Below, one piece after another: positions 9,730-18,673 of a DNA stretch of 64,000 nt (its first letter is position 1; every line of letters starts with the position of its first letter). A program made the translations under genes and the position numbers. The notes under the pieces are model-generated. The model was given only the letters and a program-made list of their open reading frames with translations. It ran no database searches and was not told the DNA's origin. This stretch comes from Bacillus proteolyticus (GTDB lineage: Bacteria; Bacillota; Bacilli; Bacillales; Bacillaceae_G), in NCBI RefSeq assembly GCF_001884065.1, contig NZ_MACH01000008.1, positions 62,001 to 126,000 of the forward strand. The letters run 5' to 3'.

Positions 9730-9748
9730 TTGGACAGGAAGTGAAAGT

Positions 9749-10426
9749 ATGGAAAACATTTTGCAGAATGATTGGGGACCATTACTGGGGCCAGAATTTG
9801 AGAAAGAATACTATCAAGATTTAGCTAACTTTTTAAAAGAAGAGTATGAGGAGCATGTGATTTATCCAAAGGTAGAAGATATTTTTAACGCTCTTCAGTA
9901 TACAAGTTATGAAAATACAAAGGTTGTTATTTTAGGACAAGATCCATATCATGGACCGAATCAGGCGCATGGTTTAAGCTTTTCTGTACAACCTGGTATT
10001 AAAACACCGCCGTCATTGTTAAATATGTATAAAGAACTTCGAGATGAATATGGTTATGAAATTCCGAATAACGGTTATTTAGTAAAGTGGGCGGAGCAAG
10101 GAGTTTTATTATTAAATACTGTATTAACAGTTCGACAAGGTGAAGCAAACTCTCATAAAGGAAAAGGATGGGAGCATTTCACAGATCGCGTAATTGAGCT
10201 ATTAAATGAACGTGAAAAGCCAGTTATTTTCATACTGTGGGGACGTCACGCGCAGGCGAAGAAAAAGTTAATTACGAATACGAATCACCATATTATTGAA
10301 TCTGTACATCCAAGTCCATTATCAGCAAGACGAGGTTTCTTTGGTAGTAAGCCATACTCTAAAGTAAATGAGATTCTATCTAACATGGATGAAAAAGAAA
10401 TCGATTGGCAAATTCCGAATATATGA
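9749..10426 (+). CDS. ung: Uracil-DNA glycosylase
   Basis: 225 residues, normal for family 1 UDG. The catalytic water-activating motif GQDPYH is at 63-68 (Asp65). The uracil-binding block LLLNTVLTV and the DNA-intercalating loop [13 protein letters not shown] are intact. It removes uracil from DNA to start base-excision repair. The ATG has GGAAGTG upstream. It follows the ABC operon by 19 nt and is followed by its own terminator. In B. subtilis ung likewise lies close to ywdI-ywdJ-ywdK. Confidence 0.97.
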   Translation: MENILQNDWGPLLGPEFEKEYYQDLANFLKEEYEEHVIYPKVEDIFNALQYTSYENTKVVILGQDPYHGPNQAHGLSFSVQPGIKTPPSLLNMYKELRDEYGYEIPNNGYLVKWAEQGVLLLNTVLTVRQGEANSHKGKGWEHFTDRVIELLNEREKPVIFILWGRHAQAKKKLITNTNHHIIESVHPSPLSARRGFFGSKPYSKVNEILSNMDEKEIDWQIPNI

Positions 10427-10431
10427 ACGCA

Positions 10432-10465
10432 AAAAAGGTAGCTAACAATTGTTAACTACCTTTTT
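10432..10465 (+). terminator. Terminator after ung
   Basis: AAAAGGTAG...CTACCTTTT with the inner palindrome TAACAATTGTTA, followed by TTTTT. It may serve both ung and the convergent DUF3817 gene. Confidence 0.8.
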
Positions 10466-10469
10466 ACTA

Positions 10470-10760
10470 TTATTGTTCATTTTTTAATTTTGCATCTAGT
10501 ACAAAAGTACCGAATGGGATAACTGATGAAACAAGTGCACCAAGTGCCCATAAAATTGATTTGCGATGTACGATTGTTACTTGAATTACTGCAAATATGA
10601 ATAGAATAAATAAAACGCCATGAGCCATACCTGTAATTTTAACAGCTGTTGCAAATCCTGCGAAATATTTTAACGGCATTGCTACAAATAATAGTAATAG
10701 GAAAGAAATCCCCTCAACTAGTCCGATTGCTCGTAATCGTCCGATTGGTGTAGATAACAT
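10470..10760 (-). CDS. DUF3817 small membrane protein
   Basis: 96 residues with three hydrophobic segments. The N-terminal stretch TPIGRLRAIGLVEGISFLLL and the block KITGMAHGVLFILFIFAV fit the DUF3817 integral membrane family. The His in GMAHG and the short polar ends are typical. The function of the family is not known. A GGAGG site precedes the ATG at 10760. It stands alone, convergent with ung. Confidence 0.8.
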   Translation of the reverse strand: MLSTPIGRLRAIGLVEGISFLLLLFVAMPLKYFAGFATAVKITGMAHGVLFILFIFAVIQVTIVHRKSILWALGALVSSVIPFGTFVLDAKLKNEQ

Positions 10761-10918
10761 GAAGTAGCCTCCTTTAATGAATGCTTGTTTATAGTAAATT
10801 TGTATTCTTTTTCAAAATAAAATAGTCTATTTTGTTCCATTATATACAAAAAGAAAGTTTACACTACGAGAATAGTGCAAAGTTCAAAATATAGTCACAA
10901 AAGCGTTGTAATTTAAAT

Positions 10919-10958
10919 AAAAACCTATTTGAAGTATTTGACTTCAAATAGGTTTTAT
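10919..10958 (-). terminator. Terminator after HAD hydrolase gene
   Basis: AAAACCTATTTGAAGT pairs with ACTTCAAATAGGTTTT, a perfect 16-bp stem with a short loop, just past the stop of the minus-strand gene. Confidence 0.85.
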
Positions 10959-10969
10959 GAATGAAAATA

Positions 10970-11791
10970 TTAAACAAGTACTTCCGTTTTTAAAACGAAT
11001 TTCTCTACAACTTTTGCAACACCATCGTTCATATTTGTGTCTGTCACGTAGTTCGCAATTTCTTTAATATCATCTGGTGCATTGCCCATTGCAACGCCAA
11101 GACCAGCAAATTCAATCATTGCTTGGTCGTTATAGCTATCACCCATTGCGATAACTTCTTCACGCTTAATACCAAGTTTTTGGATTAGTTGGTTTAGACT
11201 TGTTCCTTTTGTAACACCATATTCAGTAAATTCTAAGAAGAAAGGTTTTGAACGCATAACGCTTAATTGGCCTTCTAGTTGTTTTTGTAGTTTCTTTTCT
11301 ACTTCAACAAGACGTTCAGCTTCTTTATTCATTAATACTTTTATTACAGGCTCTGTTACAGCGGCTTTAAAATCATCTACTACAACAATTGGCATACCAG
11401 TAATTTCGCCTTCAATTTCAGTGTATGGATTATTTTCTTCTGTTACGATATCATCGCCAATATAAGTATGAATCCATACACCTTCAGTTTTACTAATTTC
11501 AAATAGGTTGTGAACGATTTCAGGAGATAGCGTACTACTAAAGATTTCTTCATTTGTTTTACAGTTAATAATTTTTGCGCCGTTAAAAGATAGAATGAAG
11601 CTGCCGTATTCTTCTAAACGAAGTTCTTTTGCGACGTTGCGCATGCCAAACGTTGGACGCCCTGAAGCAAGTACGACCTTGACCCCCTGCTCTTGTGCTG
11701 TCATTAAAGCCTCTTTCGTACGAGGTGAAATGGTATGGTCATCGCGTAATAAAGTATCATCTAAATCTAAAACAATCATTTTATAAGTCAT
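10970..11791 (-). CDS. Cof-type HAD-IIB sugar-phosphate phosphatase
   Basis: 273 residues. HAD motif I DLDDTLLRDD (about 9-18) holds the nucleophile Asp, motif II is VLASGRPT, and the Lys is in VTKGTSLNQL. Motif III/IV is AMGDSYNDQAMIE followed by GVAMGNAPDDIK. The C2 cap between about 85 and 190 marks subclass IIB (Cof/YidA-like). Such enzymes dephosphorylate sugar phosphates or flavin-type phosphates; specificity cannot be assigned. It is a single gene with its own terminator. Confidence 0.88.
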   Translation of the reverse strand: MTYKMIVLDLDDTLLRDDHTISPRTKEALMTAQEQGVKVVLASGRPTFGMRNVAKELRLEEYGSFILSFNGAKIINCKTNEEIFSSTLSPEIVHNLFEISKTEGVWIHTYIGDDIVTEENNPYTEIEGEITGMPIVVVDDFKAAVTEPVIKVLMNKEAERLVEVEKKLQKQLEGQLSVMRSKPFFLEFTEYGVTKGTSLNQLIQKLGIKREEVIAMGDSYNDQAMIEFAGLGVAMGNAPDDIKEIANYVTDTNMNDGVAKVVEKFVLKTEVLV

Positions 11792-11910
11792 ATAGAAAAT
11801 TCCTTTCTTTGTTGGAATAGAAATAAATTTTTATGAAGATATTGGGGAATATATATAGTAAGACATCGAACCTCTTTGCATGAAGATAAGAAAGGTTCTG
11901 CATTGTTAGT

Positions 11911-11947
11911 ATAAATTATCATGAGCGTGTTGCCCATGATAATTTAT
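11911..11947. repeat. 13-bp inverted repeat in intergenic region
   Basis: ATAAATTATCATG (11911-11923) and CATGATAATTTAT (11935-11947) are perfect inverted repeats around an 11-nt spacer. They lie between ywdJ and the HAD gene, both on the minus strand. There is no T-run on either strand, so this is either an operator pair for the HAD gene or an RNA-stabilising hairpin after ywdJ. Confidence 0.6.
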
Positions 11948-11998
11948 CATTATCGTAACAACTCTAAAGGTAGAGTGCAATAATGGAAGTTTTCCAAT

Positions 11999-13282
11999 TT
12001 ACGATAGTTGCTTTTCGTTCGAACGCGAAAATAGTATTTCCAGCAAAATAGCCATAACAGACCCAAGAACGAGACCGTTACTTAAAAATGATGCTAAAAA
12101 TGGTGGTAGCGTAGAAAATGCTCCTGCCGGAATGAACATAACTCCCACTCCTGTAAATATTGAAAGACCTGCTACTTTAAATAATTGTTCTTTATTTTGT
12201 ACAGTGTTATATTCGCGAAAAGCGAGACCAATCATGCTTGCAAATACAGGATAAATCGCAGCATACCCAACTGCAACGGGGATTGCTGCAAAGAATGAAG
12301 TAATCTTTGGGAATATACTAACAAGAATGATAAAGCTTGACCCTAACATAAATGGAAGGCGTTTATAAATATTTGTCGTTGCGATAAATCCTGCTGATCC
12401 AGAAATGGCAACAGGACCAATGGCTGAAAATAGGCCGCCTAGTAATTGATTTATTCCTGTTATAATGCCAGCTTGTTTGAAACGATTTGGAGCGGCATCT
12501 TCTTCATACTTAGAAACAACCTTTTGTACAACGCGAATACTTGCTAACATATTTGTTAGAAGTAGTAGTGTGACGAAAATTACTGTAATTGCCATGTTCC
12601 ATTCAATGCGAGGCATGCCGAAAACAAATAGAGATGGAAGACGAATTATATCTGTCACAGGTGTTACTGGATTAGATAATCCGAAGCATGCGAATAATAT
12701 CCAGCCGAAGACGATACTGAAAAGAACGGAATATTGTCCAATAATAGGTAGCTTCATAATGAAAAAAGATAGTAAAATAACAATGAGTGAAAGAATAAAT
12801 ACGTTAGCCTGTACTTCTGTATGTTGTCCATCAAGACCAAACATGCCTTTTAAGAAGGAGCCACTAAGTTGTGCGACAAGAAGGAATAAATATGTTCCAA
12901 TTACTGTCGGTGTAAAGTAACGAACTAGTTTATCGATAAGTCCAAACACACTAAGAATAATACAAATAATTCCACTTAATAGGAAAGCGTACTGAAGAAC
13001 TTTAAGCGTTTCATTGCTTGATCCAAATAATACGACACCTAAACTTGCATAAAGGGAGAAAATTCCCCACCAAAGGCCTGCAGGACCTTCTTGAATAGGA
13101 AGTTTATGACCAAATATAGCTTGCAGTAGGCCGGCAAAGCCAAGAACAAATAATGTTCTTTGTACAAATGCGATAGCTTCAGCACCATCGAGACCATAAC
13201 TAGTTGCGACACTAATTGGTACAATAAGGCTTCCAGCTAAAATAAATAGTGCCCATTGTAAGGCGGAAAGAAATATCTTCAT
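11999..13282 (-). CDS. ywdJ: NCS2-family purine/pyrimidine permease
   Basis: 427 residues with about 12-14 hydrophobic segments. The family markers are an early QWALFILAGSLIVPI segment, the loop QEGPAGLWWG, and the motif IGPVAISGSAGFIATT in the second half. These fit the uracil/xanthine permease (NCS2) family. The exact base is not predictable. The ATG at 13282 has AAAGAGGTT upstream; an in-frame ATG at 13300 lacks a site. The neighbourhood (ung, ywdI, ywdK, gerQ) matches B. subtilis ywdJ, although here it is divergent from the K+ channel gene. Confidence 0.85.
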   Translation of the reverse strand: MKIFLSALQWALFILAGSLIVPISVATSYGLDGAEAIAFVQRTLFVLGFAGLLQAIFGHKLPIQEGPAGLWWGIFSLYASLGVVLFGSSNETLKVLQYAFLLSGIICIILSVFGLIDKLVRYFTPTVIGTYLFLLVAQLSGSFLKGMFGLDGQHTEVQANVFILSLIVILLSFFIMKLPIIGQYSVLFSIVFGWILFACFGLSNPVTPVTDIIRLPSLFVFGMPRIEWNMAITVIFVTLLLLTNMLASIRVVQKVVSKYEEDAAPNRFKQAGIITGINQLLGGLFSAIGPVAISGSAGFIATTNIYKRLPFMLGSSFIILVSIFPKITSFFAAIPVAVGYAAIYPVFASMIGLAFREYNTVQNKEQLFKVAGLSIFTGVGVMFIPAGAFSTLPPFLASFLSNGLVLGSVMAILLEILFSRSNEKQLS

Positions 13283-13365
13283 TATATCAACCTCTTTCAT
13301 AGATTACGTATCTAGTATATACGTATTTCATTTCCACTGGCAAAGAATGTAGATAGAGAAAAGAG

Positions 13366-14370
13366 TTGAAACACGATATGAATGCACGCAAGCAATTATG
13401 GATAGCAGTTATATGTATGACCTCTGTTGTACTTCTAGGAACATTAGGATTTATGACAATTGAAGAGATTAGTTTATTTCAAGCATTTTGGATGACAATG
13501 ATTACTGTATTAACTGTTGGATACGGAGATGCCGTTCCTGTAACGCAGGCGGGGAAATTATTTGCACTTCTTATTATCCCTGTTGGCGTCGGTATTGTTA
13601 CGTATGCAATAGGGGTAGTAGCAGCTATGATTATTGAAGGGAATTTATTTCATGCAGTGCGGAGGAAGAAGATGGATAAACAAATAGCACAGTTACAAAA
13701 TCATATTATAGTATGTGGGTGTGGTAGAGTAGGACTTCAAGTTGTACATGAATTACAGGAGAAGAAAATTCCATTTGTCGTTGTGGATAAAGATGAAAGT
13801 ATATTCGAGCAGGAAAAGCTTTTATATGTAAATGGAGATGCAACGGAAGATCACGTATTACATAACGCGGGAATTTCAAAGGCGGCTGGTCTAGTTGCTA
13901 TCGTAGCAAATGATGCTGAAAATGTATTTATTACATTAACAGCAAGAGGATTGAACGATGCAATTAAAATTGTAGCAAGAGCTGAAAAGCCAGAAACAGA
14001 AGAGAAGTTACGGCGTGCTGGCGCGAATAAGGTTATTAATCCGTCTAGTATGGCAGGAATTCATATTGCAAAAGGTATTGCGAATCCATTAACAGTTAAT
14101 TATATTGATACAGTTTTATATGGAGTAGAACAGTCATTTGTCATTGAAGAAATTTTAGTTGGCAAAGATTCTATATTAGTTGGTAAATCATTATTAGAGA
14201 GCGATGTAAGAAATCAGTTTGATGTAACAATTTTAGCTATTTTAAGGAATGGAAATATTATTCATAATCCAACGGGGCAGGAAAAACTGCAAGAACGTGA
14301 TATGATAATAGTATTTGGTTCAGTACAGAAACTGGGGCAATTTGAGAAAGAATTACAAAGTACGAGGTGA
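13366..14370 (+). CDS. Two-transmembrane potassium channel with RCK (TrkA-N/TrkA-C) domains
   Basis: 334 residues. A first membrane helix (about 12-30), a pore loop with the K+ selectivity filter TVGYGD (50-55), and a second helix (about 65-92) form an MthK-type pore. The cytosolic RCK region starts at HIIVCGCGRVG (Rossmann glycine motif about 118-123) and ends with a TrkA-C-like domain from about 250. It is a gated K+ channel, probably ligand-controlled. The start is uncertain: TTG at 13366 or ATG at 13378. Its stop is just before ywdI, suggesting co-transcription. Confidence 0.88.
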   Translation: MKHDMNARKQLWIAVICMTSVVLLGTLGFMTIEEISLFQAFWMTMITVLTVGYGDAVPVTQAGKLFALLIIPVGVGIVTYAIGVVAAMIIEGNLFHAVRRKKMDKQIAQLQNHIIVCGCGRVGLQVVHELQEKKIPFVVVDKDESIFEQEKLLYVNGDATEDHVLHNAGISKAAGLVAIVANDAENVFITLTARGLNDAIKIVARAEKPETEEKLRRAGANKVINPSSMAGIHIAKGIANPLTVNYIDTVLYGVEQSFVIEEILVGKDSILVGKSLLESDVRNQFDVTILAILRNGNIIHNPTGQEKLQERDMIIVFGSVQKLGQFEKELQSTR

Positions 14371-14376
14371 TAAGGA

Positions 14377-14664
14377 ATGCAAATATCTAGCGACAAGGTT
14401 TTAAATAAAATGGCGAATGAAATTGCAAAGGCAAAAAGTAGTGAAGGGCAAAAGTCTAAAGAACATTTATTAGTTGTGCGAGCATTATGTGATCTATTAT
14501 TAGATGAACAAGTTGAATCGCATACGTATAGAGAGCCACAAGTTCAATCACAAATAATCGGATCTCAGCCTATGACAACAGTTCAACCAGTTATGCCGAT
14601 TTCTGGAGAGCCAGTATATATAAAAGAAGATGATGCAAACGGTAACTCTTTATTGGATTTTTAA
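14377..14664 (+). CDS. ywdI: YwdI-family protein (DUF5327)
   Basis: 95 residues, soluble. The N-terminal helical half (KVLNKMANEIAKAKSS...EHLLVVRALCDLLL) is followed by a low-complexity Gln/Pro/Val tail and an acidic C-terminus ending NSLLDF. This layout and its position beside ywdJ and ywdK match B. subtilis YwdI, of unknown function. The ATG has GAGGTGATAAGG upstream, overlapping the stop region of the channel gene. Confidence 0.8.
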   Translation: MQISSDKVLNKMANEIAKAKSSEGQKSKEHLLVVRALCDLLLDEQVESHTYREPQVQSQIIGSQPMTTVQPVMPISGEPVYIKEDDANGNSLLDF

Positions 14665-14728
14665 AAGCAAAATCGTTTGGCTTATATGAAAAAATTGCTT
14701 ATGATAAAAGTAAAAAAGGGGAATTAAG

Positions 14729-15097
14729 ATGAAAATTTTCTTTTTACTAGGTTGTATTGCAGCGGGGCTATCTGTTGCGTTAGGAGCCTTTGGAGCACAC
14801 GGTTTAGAAAATAAAATTTCTGCAAAAATGTTAGAAGTTTGGAAAACAGGCGTTACATATCAAATGTTTCATGCGGGTGGACTATTTGTAGTAGCTTTAT
14901 TGATGGATAAGATTCAATCATCACTTTTAACTACTGCTGGTTGGCTAATGGTAGCTGGGATTATTATGTTCTCAGGCAGTTTGTATGCATTAAGTACGAC
15001 AGGTATTAAGTTCTTTGGCCCAATTACACCTCTTGGTGGTGTGGCATTTATTGTGGCTTGGATTCTAGTAGGAACTGCAGTTGTAAAAGGATTATAA
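14729..15097 (+). CDS. ywdK: DUF423 membrane protein YwdK
   Basis: 122 residues with four hydrophobic segments. The N-terminal motif GCIAAGLSVALGAFGAHGLE and the block KTGVTYQMFHAGGLF define the DUF423 family. The family is widespread and functionally uncharacterised. The ATG has AAAAGGGG upstream. It is the last gene of the channel-ywdI-ywdK run and shares a terminator with gerQ. Confidence 0.88.
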   Translation: MKIFFLLGCIAAGLSVALGAFGAHGLENKISAKMLEVWKTGVTYQMFHAGGLFVVALLMDKIQSSLLTTAGWLMVAGIIMFSGSLYALSTTGIKFFGPITPLGGVAFIVAWILVGTAVVKGL

Positions 15098-15102
15098 AAA
15101 AC

Positions 15103-15129
15103 AAAAGCTGGCAGGAGCCAGCTTTTTTT
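15103..15129 (+). terminator. Bidirectional terminator ywdK / gerQ
   Basis: AAAAGCTGGC and GCCAGCTTTT form a 10-bp stem around AGGA, followed by TTTTT. The gerQ stop is immediately beyond it on the other strand. Confidence 0.85.
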
Positions 15130-15556
15130 ATGGTCTTGGAGGATAAGTTGCTTGTTGACTAGGTAAATACGTAATTTCTCCTGGGAATTCTACATAATCT
15201 AAGTAAATCATTAGTAGCAAGTAGCGTTTTCCGGATTTCGGTTCACTAATAACGATATGATCACGGCCAGCTGCCTCGATGATCCCTGTATAAGATTGTG
15301 TACCAAGCGAACTACCACGTTCATAAGTCATTACAACTGTAGCTGGCTTACCCTTGTTTAAACGAAGGATGTTTTCGATATACGATTGCTCTAGTGGTAA
15401 CATCCCTTGAGAAACTGCAAGCTGAGCCTGAGCAACTTGTTGTTGCATCGCTTGTTGCTGTTGCTGTTGCCCAGGAGTCATTTGTTGCGGTTGCACATAA
15501 GTTCCAGATGGTTGATAAAAACCTGTTCCGTAGTATGGGTTTTGTTGCTGTGCCAT
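15128..15556 (-). CDS. gerQ: Spore coat protein GerQ
   Basis: 142 residues. The N-terminal third is low-complexity and rich in Gln, Tyr and Pro (including a run QQQQQQ near 32-37). The conserved C-terminal domain holds LPLEQSYIENILRLNKGK and ISEPKSGKRYLLLMIYLDYVEF. GerQ (YwdL) is a coat protein needed for CwlJ localisation to the spore and becomes cross-linked by transglutaminase. Here it lies right after cwlJ, with 27 nt between them. In B. subtilis cwlJ is elsewhere, so this pair is a B. cereus-group arrangement. Confidence 0.95.
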   Translation of the reverse strand: MAQQQNPYYGTGFYQPSGTYVQPQQMTPGQQQQQQAMQQQVAQAQLAVSQGMLPLEQSYIENILRLNKGKPATVVMTYERGSSLGTQSYTGIIEAAGRDHIVISEPKSGKRYLLLMIYLDYVEFPGEITYLPSQQATYPPRP

Positions 15557-15583
15557 TCAAAAATCCCTCCTCATTTTCATTCC

Positions 15584-16006
15584 TTAATATACGCCAGGAC
15601 AATCCTCACCAGATGGTTGGAAGAAACAGTGTTTTTTAAAGCGGCCAGAATTTTGTTGGTCATACCAAGTTGGTGGGCAAGGGCCTTCAGGTCTAAAAAA
15701 CCATAAGGAAAAGTTGGCAGGCCAAAAACGTTGCCCTTGAATGGTTCGTCTTGCTAAGGCGATATCTTGTTCCCTTGCTCGTTGATAAAAATACCCTTTT
15801 TGCGTTGCCTCAAAACCACCAGGATTTTGATAAACCATTTGACGTAAATTACGTATTTTTTTAAAATCTAAACAATTTCCGCGGACCCGATTTACCCCAA
15901 CGTTTCCGACCATCAACATTCCTTGTTGCCCTTCTCCTTCGGCTTCAGCACGCATCAGTCTAGCTAATAACTTTACATCTTCCTCGTTATAAGCAATAAC
16001 ACCCAT
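15584..16006 (-). CDS. cwlJ: Spore cortex-lytic hydrolase CwlJ
   Basis: 140 residues, the usual CwlJ size, with no signal peptide. The Hydrolase_2 (SleB-like) domain starts at EEDVKLLARLMRAEAEGEGQQG, with the catalytic-type Glu in RAEAEGE. It continues through GNVGVNRVRG and NPGGFEATQKG to WFFRPEGPCPPTWYDQQNSGRF. CwlJ degrades cortex peptidoglycan during germination, especially with Ca-dipicolinate, and needs GerQ. The start has AGAGAGGTG upstream. A SigE-like promoter lies about 80-105 nt upstream. Confidence 0.95.
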   Translation of the reverse strand: MGVIAYNEEDVKLLARLMRAEAEGEGQQGMLMVGNVGVNRVRGNCLDFKKIRNLRQMVYQNPGGFEATQKGYFYQRAREQDIALARRTIQGQRFWPANFSLWFFRPEGPCPPTWYDQQNSGRFKKHCFFQPSGEDCPGVY

Positions 16007-16084
16007 TATGTGTCACCTCTCTTTTTGGAATACCTTTTGGAAAGAGGTTATTTCTAGATGAAGTGTGGAACAATTACTAGTTCA

Positions 16085-16113
16085 TACGTATGAGAAAAAG
16101 GACTCAGATATGA
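16085..16113 (-). promoter_or_regulatory. Candidate SigE promoter for cwlJ-gerQ
   Basis: On the minus strand TCATATC (-35, 16113-16107) and CATACGTA (-10, 16092-16085) are separated by 14 nt. The SigE consensus, from memory, is about KMATATT with CATACAHT at 14-15 nt. Both cwlJ and gerQ are known mother-cell genes, which fits. Confidence 0.55.
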
Positions 16114-16150
16114 CAACCAAACGAAGTTTTACATTTAGAGGGGGAAAGAA

Positions 16151-16176
16151 AAAAAGCTAGCGTGGGCTAGCTTTTT
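16151..16176 (-). terminator. Terminator after D,D-carboxypeptidase gene
   Basis: AAAAAGCTAGC and GCTAGCTTTTT form an 11-bp perfect stem with a 4-nt loop directly beyond the minus-strand stop. Confidence 0.8.
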
Positions 16177-16178
16177 CA

Positions 16179-17450
16179 TTAGAACATTTTAGACCATAAA
16201 TTTGAGAAGAAATCACCAACGGAACGCATTGTTAATACGAACCAATTTGCTTTTTCTACTTCTTCTGTCGTTTTTGCAGCAACTTTCATACTTTTATTTC
16301 CATCTAAAAATCCGTATTTATCAGTTGGTTCTAAAACGATGGAACCGACCTTTGCATCTTTCTTAATAGGAGCAACTAAATGTCCATCTTCAGCGAGTGA
16401 TTTATCCGCTTCAGTAGAAATTTTGTAAGGTGCTTTGCTACCTTTTGCAGTAACTACTGTCACTTCTTTTTCTGGTACAACTGTTACGTAGTCTTCTTTT
16501 CCTTTTACTACAGAAATTTTGTTATTTTTATCTATTTTTAATTTCTGTTTTTCGAAGTTATTAAACCCGTATTCAATTAATGCGCGAGATTCTGTGAAAC
16601 GTTCGTCCATTGATTTCGTTTTAATAATAACTGAAATAAGGCGTAAATCACCGCGTTTTGCTGTAATAGTGAATCCATATCCAGCGGTATCAGAACTTCC
16701 TGTTTTTAAACCATCCGCTCCTTCATAAGAGAAAGCAGCACCTGGTAACATCCAGTTCCAATTTTCCATACGAATTGGTTTCGGATGATTATCTGGGAAG
16801 TTTCTAAATCTTTGTTTTGTATCCTCTAGCATTTCTGGATACTTTGTAATAATTGTTTTTGAAAGAATACCCATATCGCGAGCTGACATAGAGTTTTCTC
16901 CATTCGGATCAGTTCCTTCAGGATGTTTCCCTTTTAAATCAGCGTTATTCAACCCAGTAGCGTTTACAAATTTATATTTCTTTAACCCTAGTTTTTTTGC
17001 ATGTTCATTTGCAAGATTTAAGAAGTTTTTCTCACTGCCTGCAAGTAATTCTGCTAAAGCAATACTAGATCCATTCGCAGAGAAGATAACGATAGAATGA
17101 TATAATTCTCTCACAGTATATTGGCGTCCCTTTTCGAACGGTACGTTAGAGAATTCATTATTACGTGAAACTTCATAAGCGTAATCAGAAATGTTTACTT
17201 TCGTATCCCAAGTGATTTTTCCTTCTTTAATTGCTTCTAATACGGCATAAACAACAATTAATTTTGACATACTAGCGATAGCTAGTAATTCATCTGGATT
17301 TTGTTCATGCAGTATTTTTCCTGTATCTGCATCAAATAGAAGTGCAGCAGCTGCCTCTATATGTATTTTTTCTTCTGCATGGGATGTTGTTACTCCTGAG
17401 GAAGAAATTGACAATAGAAACACTAGTAAAATAGACAAGATTTTCTTCAT
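16179..17450 (-). CDS. D-alanyl-D-alanine carboxypeptidase (PBP5/DacA-like)
   Basis: 423 residues. A signal peptide (about 1-25, ending SHA) precedes the peptidase S11 domain. Active-site motifs are SMSK (60-63), SAN in IVIFSANGSSIAL, and KTG in GLKTGSSDTAGYG. The C-terminal PBP5 domain runs from about 280, and a terminal amphipathic stretch (FVLTMRSVGDFFSNLWSKMF) is the usual membrane anchor. It trims the terminal D-Ala from peptidoglycan stem peptides. The ATG at 17450 (MKKILS) has GAAGGTG about 9 nt upstream. The main dacA of Bacillus sits beside guaB, so this is probably a paralogue and no symbol is given. Confidence 0.9.
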   Translation of the reverse strand: MKKILSILLVFLLSISSSGVTTSHAEEKIHIEAAAALLFDADTGKILHEQNPDELLAIASMSKLIVVYAVLEAIKEGKITWDTKVNISDYAYEVSRNNEFSNVPFEKGRQYTVRELYHSIVIFSANGSSIALAELLAGSEKNFLNLANEHAKKLGLKKYKFVNATGLNNADLKGKHPEGTDPNGENSMSARDMGILSKTIITKYPEMLEDTKQRFRNFPDNHPKPIRMENWNWMLPGAAFSYEGADGLKTGSSDTAGYGFTITAKRGDLRLISVIIKTKSMDERFTESRALIEYGFNNFEKQKLKIDKNNKISVVKGKEDYVTVVPEKEVTVVTAKGSKAPYKISTEADKSLAEDGHLVAPIKKDAKVGSIVLEPTDKYGFLDGNKSMKVAAKTTEEVEKANWFVLTMRSVGDFFSNLWSKMF

Positions 17451-17617
17451 ATACATTATCACCTTCGCATCGTTATTAGCATATAGCTCGTACCATTTTA
17501 GCATAAATTTGGATGTAAAAAGGTTACAATCTTACAAGAAATTTGAAAAGAATTTGTCGATTTTTGTTCAAATTTGCAGAGAAAAGAAGTTTTTGGTGGG
17601 TAAATATAGAGGATAAT

Positions 17618-17645
17618 AAAAAAGGAACGAAATTCGTTCCTTTTT
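17618..17645 (-). terminator. Terminator after hemQ
   Basis: AAAAAGGAACGAA and TTCGTTCCTTTTT form a near-perfect stem just downstream of the hemQ stop on the minus strand. Confidence 0.8.
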
Positions 17646-17650
17646 CATTA

Positions 17651-18394
17651 TTATATGTGTAAAAATTTCTCTACTTTTTCGTCTGGTAAAATGTTCCCAA
17701 CGAAGAATGTACCGAATTCACCGTAACGAGCACTTACTTCATCGAAGCGCATTTCATATATAAGCTTCTTAAATTGAAGAACATCGTCAGCGAATAATGT
17801 TACGCCCCACTCAAAATCGTCGAATCCGACTGATCCTGAAATTACTTGGCGTACTTTCCCTGCGTATTGGCGACCGATTTTACTGTGACTGTACATCATT
17901 TTTTTACGTTCTTCCATAGGAAGCATGTACCAGTTGTCATCACCTTGGCGACGCTTGTCCATTGGATAGAAGCAAATATGATTTGCTTTTGGTAACTCAG
18001 GATATAAGCGAGCTAAGATTTGTGGATTTTGGTATGGATCTTCATCAGCTGGAAGGTAGTTGCTTAGTTCAACAACAGATACGTAAGAGTATGCGGGAAC
18101 TAAATATTCAGCTAATGTTGTTTTATTTAATTCTGTCTCAATTTCATTTAATTCTTCCATTGTTGGACGTAAGATCATAAGCATAATATCTGCTTTTTGG
18201 CCAACAACTGTATACATTGCGTGACTGCCTTTTTTCGCAGCAGCTACTTCGTTCCATTTTTCAATGACATTTAAAAATTCAGACACAGCTTGTCCGCGTT
18301 CGTCACTAGATAATGTTTTCCATGCTGCCCAATCAATAGAACGTAAATCATGTAAACAATACCAGCCATCTAACGTTGTTGTTGCTTCACTCAT
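17651..18394 (-). CDS. hemQ: Coproheme decarboxylase HemQ (YwfI)
   Basis: 247 residues, chlorite-dismutase fold. The expected active residues are Tyr143 in FYPMDKRRQ and the proximal heme His170 in [16 protein letters not shown]. The C-terminal [15 protein letters not shown] is also conserved. It converts coproheme to heme b in the coproporphyrin-dependent pathway of Gram-positives. The ATG at 18394 with GAGGTG upstream is preferred over the in-frame GTG at 18403 that forms part of that site. It is divergent from pta, as in B. subtilis (ywfI-pta). Confidence 0.95.
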   Translation of the reverse strand: MSEATTTLDGWYCLHDLRSIDWAAWKTLSSDERGQAVSEFLNVIEKWNEVAAAKKGSHAMYTVVGQKADIMLMILRPTMEELNEIETELNKTTLAEYLVPAYSYVSVVELSNYLPADEDPYQNPQILARLYPELPKANHICFYPMDKRRQGDDNWYMLPMEERKKMMYSHSKIGRQYAGKVRQVISGSVGFDDFEWGVTLFADDVLQFKKLIYEMRFDEVSARYGEFGTFFVGNILPDEKVEKFLHI

Positions 18395-18673
18395 TCTATT
18401 CACCTCAGTTAATGATATTTTACACGTTAACTATAGCATATATAGGGTTAAAAACATCTACATAAAGTTTCGGCGCATAAAATTGTCACATTTATATTTA
18501 CTCAAAAACGGGAGAAAATAAGGATTAAGTAGGCTTTATTTTTCGGCTGAATTTTATGAAAATATAATCATTTTTATTTTATCTATTTTTTGGGAGCTAT
18601 AAGTTTAAAATATAGAGGAAAAGCAGTATTCTTAAAGATAGAGTTTTTTTAACATATGTAGGAGGGTTTATTC

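Noticed and set aside
18557-18570. Possible catabolite-response element TGAAAATATAATCA before pta
   Set aside because: The central CG and other core bases of the cre consensus are missing; it also overlaps a TATAAT-like stretch.
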